From the NCBI GenBank assembly GCA_964482955.1, contig CAYZZW010000003.1, positions 62,001 to 126,000 on the forward strand: 64,000 bases of DNA, read 5' to 3'. The first letter of the stretch is position 1; every line of letters starts with the position of its first letter. The DNA comes from JAPLSN01 sp964482955. GTDB taxonomy: Bacteria > Spirochaetota > Spirochaetia > Treponematales > UBA12059. The position numbers were made by a program, and so were the translations under genes. Shown here piece by piece: positions 45,246-53,700 of the stretch. Below the pieces are notes generated by a model, which saw nothing but the letters and a program-made list of their open reading frames with translations, did not search any database and was not told where the DNA came from.

Positions 45246-46298
45246 TCACGCCGTCTTCGGGAACGAGGAGCGGGTGGCCTTGGCGATGCGCACGAGCGAG
45301 AGCATCACGGGCACTTCCACGAGCACGCCGACAACGGTCGCCAACGCGGCGCCCGAAGACAGCCCGAAGAGGCTGATCGCCACGGCGACGGAGAGCTCGA
45401 AGAAATTCGACGCGCCGATCATTCCCGCGGGCGCCGCCACTTCGTACGGCACCTTCCACGCCTTGGCCCAGCCGTAGCCGAGGAAGAAGATGACGTAGGT
45501 CTGGATGACGAGCGGCACGGCGATGAGGACGATGGCGAGCGGATTGGCGAGGATCACGCGGCCCTGGAAGGCGAAGAGGATGACGAGCGTGAGGAGGAGT
45601 CCCGCTTCGGTGATGCCTTCGAAACGCTTGAGGAAGACGCCCTCGAACCACTCGACGCCGCGCTTCCGGATGAGAAGCGTCCGGGTGACCGCCCCGGCGC
45701 CGAGCGGGATGACCACGAAGAGCGCGACGGAGAGGAAGAGCGTGTCCCAGGGGACGCGCACGTCGCTCACGCCGAGGAGGAAGCCCACGATGGGCGTGAA
45801 GGCGAAGAGGATGACGAGGTCGTTGACCGCCACCTGCACCACGGTGTAGCCCGCGTCGCCGTCGGAGAGGTAGGACCAGACGAAGACCATGGCGGTGCAG
45901 GGCGCGGCGCCGAGGAGCACGGCCCCGGCCAAATATTCGGTGGAGAGTCCCGCGGGGATGAGCGCCTTGAAGACCACCTTGAGGAAGAACCAGGCGATCG
46001 CGTACATCGTGAAGGGCTTCACGAGCCAGTTCACGACGAGCGTGACGACGAGTCCCTTCGGTTTCTTTCCGGCGTTCTTGACGCTGCCGAAATCGACCTT
46101 GAGCATCATGGGATAGATCATGAGCCAGATGAGGATGGCGACGGGTATCGAGACCCGCGCGTATTCGAACTTGCCGAGGAAGGCGGGCACTCCCGGGAGG
46201 AAATGCCCGATGGCCACGCCGAGCCCGATGCAGAGCGCCACCCACAGCGAAAGATACTTCGCGAAAAAGCCGATGCCCGAACGCGCCGCTTTTTCCAT
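45246..46298 (-). CDS. acr3: ACR3-family arsenite efflux pump
   Basis: The 350-residue, ten-helix carrier exports arsenite. Family marks are LWVALCIGLGVAIGHFLP, IWLMIYPMMLKVDF, and LGAAPCTAMVFVWSYL with the essential Cys of TM4. FFLGYGWAKAWKVPYEVAAP and SNFFELSVAVAISLFG follow. It follows the small thioredoxin gene after 37 nt and precedes the rhodanese-ArsC gene after 28 nt. Inner membrane. Expression is expected from the upstream ArsR-controlled promoter. Confidence 0.97.
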   Translation of the reverse strand: MEKAARSGIGFFAKYLSLWVALCIGLGVAIGHFLPGVPAFLGKFEYARVSIPVAILIWLMIYPMMLKVDFGSVKNAGKKPKGLVVTLVVNWLVKPFTMYAIAWFFLKVVFKALIPAGLSTEYLAGAVLLGAAPCTAMVFVWSYLSDGDAGYTVVQVAVNDLVILFAFTPIVGFLLGVSDVRVPWDTLFLSVALFVVIPLGAGAVTRTLLIRKRGVEWFEGVFLKRFEGITEAGLLLTLVILFAFQGRVILANPLAIVLIAVPLVIQTYVIFFLGYGWAKAWKVPYEVAAPAGMIGASNFFELSVAVAISLFGLSSGAALATVVGVLVEVPVMLSLVRIAKATRSSFPKTA

Positions 46299-46335
46299 GT
46301 CGACCTCCCGATTTCGTTCCTTCCTGTTCGACCGG

Positions 46336-46578
46336 TTACTTCGAGAACTTCCTGATGAGCGTCACCGCGTCTTTCGTCTCGATGAGCTTGCCGAAGGACA
46401 CGACCTTCCCGTCGATGACGAGCGCGGGCGTGGTCATGACCCCGTACGCCGCGATCTCCCCGAGGTCCCCGACGTTCTCGACCTCGACGCCGAGCCCGAG
46501 CTCGGCCACCGCCTTCTTCACGTTTTCGAAACTGGCCTGGCTTTTCTTGCAGCAGGCGCCCAGCACTTTGATGGTCAT
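46336..46578 (-). CDS. Small thioredoxin-like protein with vicinal Cys pair
   Basis: The 80-residue protein resembles the minimal thioredoxins (MTH895/thioredoxin_3 type): VLGACCKKSQASFENVKKAV, TTPALVIDGKVVSFGKL with the conserved cis-Pro. The redox motif is not CxxC. Aligning to the usual GxxCxxC pattern, the first Cys is Cys10, the resolving position is Ser13, and an extra Cys9 sits next to it. It may work as a CxxS-type or vicinal-dithiol protein, possibly binding As(III) or reducing ArsC. It sits between the ferredoxin and ACR3 genes. Cytoplasmic. Confidence 0.85.
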   Translation of the reverse strand: MTIKVLGACCKKSQASFENVKKAVAELGLGVEVENVGDLGEIAAYGVMTTPALVIDGKVVSFGKLIETKDAVTLIRKFSK

Positions 46579-46591
46579 GATATCGCCTCCC

Positions 46592-46837
46592 TTATCCGCA
46601 GCACTTGCCGCCGCAGCCGCATTCGTCCTTGACCGACGCGTCGCCGACGTACTGGATGGCGCCGGCGGGGCACTTGTTGCCGCAGCCTTTGCAGCCCTGT
46701 ACGCAGCCTTCGGGATACACGACGAGGGGCGAAGGCGCCTTCGCCTTGTCGTAGACGCCGTGGCGGCACATGGCCACGCAGGCGCCGCACTCGGCGCAGA
46801 GCGAATAATCGATTACCGGGTACCAGGTCTTGGACAT
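46592..46837 (-). CDS. 2[4Fe-4S]-type ferredoxin with Cys-rich tail
   Basis: The 81-residue protein has two cluster motifs: Cys14, 17, 20, 24 (CAECGACVAMC) and Cys45, 49, 52, 56 (CVQGCKGCGNKCP). The second has a three-residue first gap. The tail CGCGGKCCG adds four more Cys and may bind metal or metalloid. AAAGGAGAGAGCC precedes the ATG. Small ferredoxin-like proteins are seen beside ArsP-like permeases; their role in arsenic handling is not settled. Confidence 0.9.
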   Translation of the reverse strand: MSKTWYPVIDYSLCAECGACVAMCRHGVYDKAKAPSPLVVYPEGCVQGCKGCGNKCPAGAIQYVGDASVKDECGCGGKCCG

Positions 46838-46854
46838 GGCTCTCTCCTTTCGTG

Positions 46855-47859
46855 TCAGACGAACAAGAATCCCAGGGCGTTGAACGCGTAGCCGATGACG
46901 ACGATGCCGGCGGCGACGATGGAAACGAAGACGGCGAGCAGTTTCGCCTTCACGACCTTCTTGAGCATGATCATGGAAGGCAATGACAACGCGGTCACGG
47001 CCATCATGAGCGAGAGGATGGTCCCGACCCCGACGCCCTTGGCGTAGAGAGCTTCCGCCACGGGAATGGTCCCGAATATGTCCGCGTACATGGGGATGCC
47101 GACCGCGGTGGCGATGAGCACGGAAAAGGGATTGCCGGCGCCGAGGACGTTCTGTATCCATGTCTCCGGCACCCAGTTGTGGATGACGGCGCCGACGCCC
47201 ACGCCGACGAGGACGTAGGGCCACACTTTGAGGAAGGTCTCCAGCATGCGGTCCCGCGCGTAGACCAGACGGTCTCTCCGCGTCAGCTCGGGAAGCTCGA
47301 GGTCCGCGCCCCCTGCGGGTTTTCCGATGCGGATGACGAACGCCTCCATCCCGAGCTTGTCGATGAGGGTGCCGCCGACGACGGCCAGCATGAGGCCGAC
47401 GACGACGTAGGCCACGGCGATGGGCGCTCCGAAGACGCTCACGAGGAGGACGAGGGCCCCGAGGTCCACGAGCGGCGACGATATGAGGAAGGAAAACGTC
47501 ACGCCGACGGGAAGGCCGGCGTTCGTGAAGCCGATGAAGAGCGGTATGGACGAACAGCTGCAGAACGGCGTGATCGTGCCGAGCAGGGCGCTCAGGACGT
47601 TGGCCGTGATTCCCTTGAAACGCCCGAGGATTTTCTTCGTGCGCTCCGGCGGAAAGTGGCTCTGGACGTACGAGATGACGAAGATGAGCGTGCAGAGGAG
47701 GGCGAGTATCTTGACCGAGTCGTAGAGGAAGAACCGGACGCTGGCCCCGAGCCGCGACGAAACGTCGAACCCGAGCGCGGCGAGCGCCGAACCGACGAGC
47801 GCGTCGAGCCACGCCATTCCCAGCACCTGTTTTTGGATGAAGTTCCAGATCACGAGCAT
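46855..47859 (-). CDS. ArsP-like permease (DUF318 family)
   Basis: The 334-residue multi-pass protein has the family signature LLGTITPFCSCSSIPLFIGF with its clustered Cys, and a second half with GAGNPFSVLIATAVGIPMYAD. Members of this family include ArsP, which exports trivalent organoarsenicals; others are uncharacterised permeases. It overlaps arsR by 10 nt (ATG inside the last codons of arsR), so it is translationally coupled to the repressor. The substrate is inferred from context. Confidence 0.9.
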   Translation of the reverse strand: MLVIWNFIQKQVLGMAWLDALVGSALAALGFDVSSRLGASVRFFLYDSVKILALLCTLIFVISYVQSHFPPERTKKILGRFKGITANVLSALLGTITPFCSCSSIPLFIGFTNAGLPVGVTFSFLISSPLVDLGALVLLVSVFGAPIAVAYVVVGLMLAVVGGTLIDKLGMEAFVIRIGKPAGGADLELPELTRRDRLVYARDRMLETFLKVWPYVLVGVGVGAVIHNWVPETWIQNVLGAGNPFSVLIATAVGIPMYADIFGTIPVAEALYAKGVGVGTILSLMMAVTALSLPSMIMLKKVVKAKLLAVFVSIVAAGIVVIGYAFNALGFLFV

Positions 47860-48185
47860 GCGTTCATCTCCTTGGCGCCGAATGAGGCGGCTTTCCGGCG
47901 TCCGGCGTGCGGAGCGGTGAAGGCTTCGAAGACTTTGAGCGCCTCGTCATGGCCGGAGCGCGACAGCGAGTAATGCGTCCATTTGCCGTCCTGGCGCGAA
48001 TCGACGAGGCCCGAATCGCAGAGGATCTTCAGATGGTGGGACAGGGTGGACTGCGCGATGTCGAGTTCCTCGAGGAGGACGCAGGCGCATTTTTCGCCGG
48101 AGCACAGCAGCTCCAGGACGCGCAGGCGGTTTTCGTCGCAGAGCGCCTTGAAGATCCGCGCGCCGCGGGCGTAGCCGGTTTCCAG
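47850..48185 (-). CDS. arsR: ArsR-family arsenic-responsive repressor
   Basis: The winged-helix repressor has 111 residues. IFKALCDENRLRVLELLCSG is the N-terminal helix, KCACVLLEEL carries the CxC metalloid-sensing motif (Cys33/Cys35), QSTLSHHLKILCDSGLV is the recognition helix, and DGKWTHYSL the wing. No ATG, GTG or TTG fits before the conserved region. A CTG at 48185 sits 6 nt after an AGGAGG that forms one end of the operator palindrome, so CTG is the likely, unusual start. First gene of the six-gene ars operon; it should repress itself until As(III) or Sb(III) binds. Confidence 0.92.
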   Translation of the reverse strand: METGYARGARIFKALCDENRLRVLELLCSGEKCACVLLEELDIAQSTLSHHLKILCDSGLVDSRQDGKWTHYSLSRSGHDEALKVFEAFTAPHAGRRKAASFGAKEMNACS

Positions 48186-48191
48186 AACGGG

Positions 48192-48251
48192 CCTCCTCGT
48201 ATCGAAAAACGTCGATACGAGGAGGATAGCGATCACATCGACGATTGTCAA
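48192..48251 (-). promoter_or_regulatory. ars promoter and palindromic ArsR operator
   Basis: On the minus strand, -35 TTGACA (48246-48251), a 17-nt spacer, -10 TATCCT (48223-48228). Overlapping the -10 and start site is a perfect inverted repeat: CCTCCTCGTATCGA (48212-48225 on the minus strand), 6-nt loop, and its complement (48192-48205). The core TATCGA-N6-TCGATA resembles known ArsR sites. The proximal arm also contains the AGGAGG ribosome-binding site of arsR. Confidence 0.9.
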
Positions 48252-48268
48252 TGTGAAGCGGGGAAGGA

Positions 48269-49546
48269 TCAGCGGATCGCGGCGGCGACCGCGGAGGCGT
48301 CCTTGGCGGCCTCGAGCGAGACCGAGAGGTTCGAGAGCGTGCCGACGGGGTCGTGGAAGCCCATCGAGTTCGCGCTCGCCGTGTAGTCCCAGAACCACTG
48401 CGCCTTGCGCACCAGGTCCCGCGCGCGCGCGAGGTCGGGAGACGAAGGCGCGCGTTTCGCGGCGGCCGCGATGGCCAGGTGGGCGTCGGCCACGGCCGAG
48501 CCGGCCCTGGTCTGGGCGGCGTAGACCGCGTCCTGCCGCGACTTGACCTGGGCGACGATCCAGTCCTTCGTCTTCGACTTGTGGCAGCGCAGGCACGAAT
48601 CCTCGACGGCCGCGAGCGGGGTCGTGATGTGGTGGCTCCGCATCCCCTTGCCGTCCACCTCGGTCCACGGCATGTGGCAGGTGGCGCAAGACACTTTCGA
48701 CTGTCCGTGCACCCCGGCCGAGTATTCCTCGTAGTCGGGGTGCTGCGCCTTGAGGAGGCGGGCTTTCGAGTCGTCGTGCGTGAAGTCGCCGTCGAAGCCC
48801 GCGGGCTTCGTCTCGTAGTAATCCCACGCGGCTTGCGCGCCGAGGCCCTTCGCCCACGGGAAGACGACCTTCGTCGTCCCCGGCTCGAAGTAGTATTCCG
48901 AGTGGCACTGGGCGCACACGTAGGTTTCCATCTGTCCGCGCGTCGCCTGGTCGAAGTCGATGCCGGTCGCCTTCGCGGCGTCGAGGAAGCCGGGCTGGAT
49001 CGGGCGGAGCTTGCCCGTCGCCTTGTCGTGGCAGGTGAGGCAGTCGATGCCGGGATGCTCCGTCGAGGTGAATTCCTTCAGGGGCTTTTTCGCGTAGTCC
49101 CAGCCTTCCTTGGCGTAGATGTCGGCGATCGAGCTCGTCTTGCACGACAGGCAGGCGCCCGGGCTCTTGTCGGAAACCCGCTTCGTCTTGAGGAGGTCTT
49201 CCCACGCGTAGACGTGGCCGCGGTCTTCCGCGTAGTCCTTCGAGAACGGACTGCCGCGGAAGTTGACGGCGAGCTCCTTCACGAGCCCGACGCGCTGGAA
49301 CGGTACCGAGCCGCCGTAGCCCGTCGGAGACGGGGCCATGATCCGGTTGTCCGCGTCCATCTTCGCCTGGAGCGGGAAGCGCGCCGCCCACTGCGCCGCG
49401 TTCGGGCCTTCCGCCTCGGGCGTGGCGGCGCCGACCGCGTCGGGCTGCTGGGGAGCCTGCGCCGGTGCCGGTTTGGGGGCGCAGGACGCGACTGCGAAGG
49501 CGACTACCGCTACGGATAGAATCGTGGCTACGCGGCGTTGGATCAT
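48269..49546 (-). CDS. nrfA: Ammonia-forming pentaheme cytochrome c nitrite reductase, lipoprotein form
   Basis: NrfA reduces nitrite to ammonium with six electrons. The 425-residue protein has five heme motifs: CLSCK (132-136), with the Lys ligand diagnostic of the catalytic heme, then CLTCH (169), CAQCH (211), CATCH (287) and CLRCH (318). The N-terminus is a lipoprotein signal with lipobox VASC, Cys22, rather than a simple Sec signal. So the enzyme should be lipid-anchored outside the cytoplasm. GGGAGG precedes the ATG at 49546. No nrfH gene adjoins it, so the electron donor is unknown. Confidence 0.95.
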   Translation of the reverse strand: MIQRRVATILSVAVVAFAVASCAPKPAPAQAPQQPDAVGAATPEAEGPNAAQWAARFPLQAKMDADNRIMAPSPTGYGGSVPFQRVGLVKELAVNFRGSPFSKDYAEDRGHVYAWEDLLKTKRVSDKSPGACLSCKTSSIADIYAKEGWDYAKKPLKEFTSTEHPGIDCLTCHDKATGKLRPIQPGFLDAAKATGIDFDQATRGQMETYVCAQCHSEYYFEPGTTKVVFPWAKGLGAQAAWDYYETKPAGFDGDFTHDDSKARLLKAQHPDYEEYSAGVHGQSKVSCATCHMPWTEVDGKGMRSHHITTPLAAVEDSCLRCHKSKTKDWIVAQVKSRQDAVYAAQTRAGSAVADAHLAIAAAAKRAPSSPDLARARDLVRKAQWFWDYTASANSMGFHDPVGTLSNLSVSLEAAKDASAVAAAIR

Positions 49547-49633
49547 GGCGACCTCCCGGCGGGCGCGACGGCGGCCCGACGCCCGAATTCTAGCCGATGC
49601 GGCGCCGCGGGGCAAGCGTACGGCCGACGTGGG

Positions 49634-50659
49634 TCACGTGTCCCGGTGGGCGTGGCGGTGGTGGAGGTCGGGATAATGCCGGTGCGCGTGCGCGGTTTCC
49701 GCGTGCTCGTGTTGGTGCGAATGCGGCGCCGTCGGGACCGATCCGTCCGCGTGGACGTGGTCGTGGTGGCCGTCGTCGTGCGCGTGGAGGTGCACGTGGG
49801 ACGTCGCGGCATGCCGGTGCGCGTGTTCGTGGACGACGAGATTCGTGAAGACGATGCCGAGAGCGAGGAGGCCCATGGCGACGATCGCGTGGACGGAGAC
49901 GGATTCGCCGAGGACGGCGAACGCGACGAGGATCCCCCAGAACGGCCCCGTGGAAAAGAGGATCTGGGCCCGCGTGGCGCCGAGCTGCTGGGCGGACGCC
50001 ACGTACAGCGCGATGCTCGCGCCGTAGGACACCGCGCCGACGCCGAGCGCGAGGGCGAGCTGCGGGAGCGGGACGCCGCCTCCGGCGACGAGGAAGCCGA
50101 GCGCGAAGTTCACCGAGCCCGCGAAGAGTCCCTTGATGAACGTGATGGTCTTGGGGGACGCGCCGTCCACGAGGGCGGTCAGGTGGTTGTCCATCCCCCA
50201 GCTGACGCACGCGAGCGTGACGAGGAGCGCGGGCGCGAGGCCGCCGAGGCCGTCCTTGACCGACATGACGAGCCCGGCCGCGAGCGTGAGGAGGACGCCG
50301 ACGGCGGCGGGCGCGTCCAGGTGGTCCTTGAAGAAGAGGACGCCGAGCGCCGCGGTGGCCACGAGCTCCATGTTGAGCCACACGGACACGGACGACGAGG
50401 CGGCGAGCCCGAGGCCGGCGAGGAGCAGCACGGGTCCGAGCAATCCTCCGAACACGACGATGCCGACGACCGCTCCTTTTCGCTTCGTGTCCCGCATCCA
50501 CGAAAGCTCGCGCGTCCGGTTCCGGAGGAGGTACGGCAGGAAGGCGAGGGCGGCGCCGAGGTAGAGGAGCCCCGCCAGCTGGAAGCCGTTCATCGAGCCG
50601 AGGAGGAGCTTGCTGACCGGCGTCGCGACCCCGAAGAGGATTCCCGCGGCCAGCCCCAT
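49634..50659 (-). CDS. EamA/DMT-family transporter with His-rich tail; possible frameshift at the start
   Basis: The 341-residue protein has ten hydrophobic segments in two EamA repeats (LAAGILFGVATPVSKLLLGS ... LALGVGAVSYGASIALYVAS), ending at LGIVFTNLVV. The last ~65 residues hold 23 His residues alternating with Ala, Asp and Glu, suggesting metal binding. The ATG at 50659 is inside the first membrane helix: residues upstream in the same frame (PGRKILAVV) look like native protein but lack a start codon. An ATG-ATG at 50706 lies 6 nt after a TATACT -10 but is one base out of frame. The substrate is unknown; a metal-linked role is inferred from the tail. Confidence 0.85.
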   Translation of the reverse strand: MGLAAGILFGVATPVSKLLLGSMNGFQLAGLLYLGAALAFLPYLLRNRTRELSWMRDTKRKGAVVGIVVFGGLLGPVLLLAGLGLAASSSVSVWLNMELVATAALGVLFFKDHLDAPAAVGVLLTLAAGLVMSVKDGLGGLAPALLVTLACVSWGMDNHLTALVDGASPKTITFIKGLFAGSVNFALGFLVAGGGVPLPQLALALGVGAVSYGASIALYVASAQQLGATRAQILFSTGPFWGILVAFAVLGESVSVHAIVAMGLLALGIVFTNLVVHEHAHRHAATSHVHLHAHDDGHHDHVHADGSVPTAPHSHQHEHAETAHAHRHYPDLHHRHAHRDT

Positions 50660-50712
50660 GACGACGGCGAGGATCTTCCTACCCGGCCCCTGACGGTTCG
50701 CATCATGGCGGC

Positions 50713-50742
50713 AGTATACACGATCGGACCGGGCCGTGTCGG
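50713..50742 (-). promoter_or_regulatory. Promoter of the EamA transporter gene
   Basis: On the minus strand, CCGACA (50737-50742), an 18-nt spacer, TATACT (50713-50718), then 6 nt to an ATG-ATG that is out of frame with the main EamA reading frame. Confidence 0.5.
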
Positions 50743-50761
50743 CGGGCGATCCGATCCGGTG

Positions 50762-53700
50762 TCATTTGCCCCAATACTGGAACGCCGCGTAATAGTACGG
50801 ATTCGAGTAATCCGTCGGCGTTCCCGCGCCGAGGAGCGCCTTCCATCGCGCGTCGCGCGGCCACGTGCCGTCAGCCAACGCGTCCCGGGCCGTCCGCATG
50901 GCGTCGCGGGGCGAGGCTCCGGACGCGAGCATGGAATGGAAGATGACCATGAACACGCGCGTCGCGTCGTCGGAGACCGGCCAGAGGCTGACGACGACGC
51001 CGTTGGCGCCCGAGGTCATCCAGGCTTGGGTCAAGCCGATCACGCCCTCGGTGGCCGTCACCTTGCCCATCGCCGTCTCGCAGGCTGAGAGGACGACGAG
51101 GTCCGCTTTCGTCTCGAGCGCGACGATCTCGGCGGCGAGCAGGCTGCCGTCTTCCCGGCGACCCGGGGCTTCGAGCGACTCGTATGCCTGCCGTTTCGCG
51201 GCCGGCACGGCGTCGGGCTGGGTGAGGAGGAGCCGGCTCGTCTCGGGCAGGTCGGGCACCGATTCGCCGTGGCACGCGAAGTGGATCGTCTTCGCGTCCG
51301 CGAGGCGCAGGGTTTTTCCGTTCGCCGAAAGGCCCGGGCCTCCGAGCTTCTTCACGACGGGTTCAGAGGCCATGATCCCCCGGAACAGCGCCGCCTGGGC
51401 ATTCTTGGGATCCGCGTAATGGATGGCGGCCACCTCGATCGCCTCGCGTTCGGCCCCCGGAAGATCCTCCCATCTGCGCTCGCGGAAGCCGCGGTCCAGG
51501 ATGTCCGCGAGCGCCGAGACGCGGCGGGATCCGTCGAGGTCCGCCGCCTCGCCCGCGGACGCGTCCGTGCCGCCCGACTCCGCGCTTTCCACCGAGTAGT
51601 GCGCGCCTCCGAACGCCAACACGGGGACGCGCTTCAGTTTCGAGTAGTCGCGATTCGGGCTCCGGAGCCGCGCGAGGACGGCGAGGGACGGCGCGTAGGA
51701 GGTCGAAAAACGTTGGCCGAACCGCGCGCCCTCGTAAGGCAGCGCATCCCACGGGAGGAGGCAGAGATCGCCGTCCGGCACCACGACGAGCGAGGATACG
51801 TCCGGGCCGAACGACGCCTTCGAAGGAAGGATCACGAGCGCGATGACGGCGAGCCGCTCCGCCGGCCGCGTTTCGCCGAGTTTCCGCGAACCTTGCACCC
51901 AGCGCAGGAGCGAGGCGCGGTATTCGCCGACCGCCTTGTGGAGATCCTGCTCCTTGTCGTGTTCGAAATACTTCACGGTACCGTCGCGTTTGGCGATCCA
52001 CGCGCCCGTGCGGTCTTCCACCGTCGCGTACACGAGCGCCGCCTCGTCGCCGGCGAGGCAGGCGAGCGACGCGCCCAGGGCGGGCGCGGACGATTCGCGC
52101 AGCTCGGCGTAGCGGGGATACCGGCGCCCGAGTTCGGCTTCCAGCGCGTCCACGTCCCGTTCCGCCGAGCGCTTCGACGACGCGAGCTGGGCCAGCGCGC
52201 CGTCCTTCCCGCGGGCCGAGTCCGACAGTTCCCTGAGCCCCGAGGACAGGGCCGCCAGGCGCTCGTCGAGGGCGACGCGCCGTTCGATGTCGGCGGCGGA
52301 AACCCCCGCCGCCTTGAGCGCGTCGCGCACGGAGAGGTTTTCCATGAAGGTCCGGCCCTTGAGCGCTTCCCACGCCTCGAGGGCGCCCGCGGGATCGGAA
52401 GGCGCCAGCTCGAGCGCGAGCCGCTTCAGGGTGTCGGAGACGTTTTCGGCGTACTGCGTGCGTTCCGCCGAGACGCCGGCGCGCCTCCGCACGGCGAGCG
52501 CCTCGGAGACGGCCGCGCGCAGTTCGGCCATGGCGCGTTTCGGTTCGCCGCCGCGCGCCACGGCTCGGGCGAGGCCGGCGCGCGCGTACACGGACGACCA
52601 GGCGTCGCCCGCGTCGCCGAACAGGGCGAGGGCCGCGCGGTAGCGGGCTTCGGCGCGCGCCGGGTCGGGCGGCGTCGAGTCGAGCGCGAGGTCGCCGAGG
52701 CTCTGCTCGCAGTTCGCCTCGCCGAGCGACGAGCCGTACGCGCGGTAGAGCGGTATCGCCTCCTCGAAGCGCCGTTTCGCCTCGTCATGGCGGCCGGTCC
52801 GGAGCGCGATCTCGCCGAGCCCGTGCAGGCAGTTCGCCGTTCCCAGCGTCGACTTGGTTCTTTCAAAGGCGGCCAACGCGGCTTCGTAGCGTCCGAGCGC
52901 CTCCGGATAGCGCTTCCGCGCGAGCGACACGTCGCCGGCGGAGCGCAGGCAGTTGGCCTCGCCGAGCAGGTCGCCCGCGGAGCGGTAGAGCGCGGCGGCT
53001 TCGTCGTAACGGGCTTCCGCCTCGGCGTATTCGCCGCGGGCGCGATACAGCTCGGCGATCCCGAACGCGCACGACGCCTCGCCCGCCGGATCCTTCGCAG
53101 CCGTGCTGAGCGACCGGGCCTCGTCGAACGAGGCGCGGGCTCCCGAGGCGTCGGCCCTCCGCGAAAGGAGCGTCCCGAGTCCGAGCAGCGCCTGAGCGCG
53201 CAGGCGCGGATCGGCCTTCGCGGCGGGATCGGCCAGGACGCCCCGGTATTTCTTCTCCGCGGCCGCGAGGTCGCCGCGCCTCGTCAAAATGCCGGCCGCC
53301 TCGAGCTCGCACGCGAGGACGCCCCCGGGGGCGTTCGCCGAGCGGTAGGCTTCCCGCGCCGCGTTCACTGCCTTTTCCGCCGCGTCGAAGTCGGAGGTCG
53401 CGAGGGCCGCCTGCGCGTCGACGAGCCAGCACGCCGCGACGTCGCCAGGTCGCTTGGCGGCCGCGTACCGTTCGCGGGCGCGGGCCGAACGCTCGAGCGC
53501 ACGGGGGAAATCGGCTTCGCGGAGATCGGCGCGCGCGAGTCCCGCGAGGGCGCCGCCTTCGCCGGTCGCGTCGCCGCTCCGGGCGAAGGCGTCCGCCGCG
53601 AGCTGGAAGAAGACACGGGCGGCCGCCGTCTCGCCGAGCGCGAACGCGGCGGTCCCGGACGCGAGGTCCGCGTTCGCGAGTCCCCGCGCCGCGCCGGGCG

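Noticed and set aside
44300..48251. Ars region as a recently inserted resistance island
   Set aside because: GC content and codon use match the neighbours, and no integrase, transposase or flanking repeats are seen.
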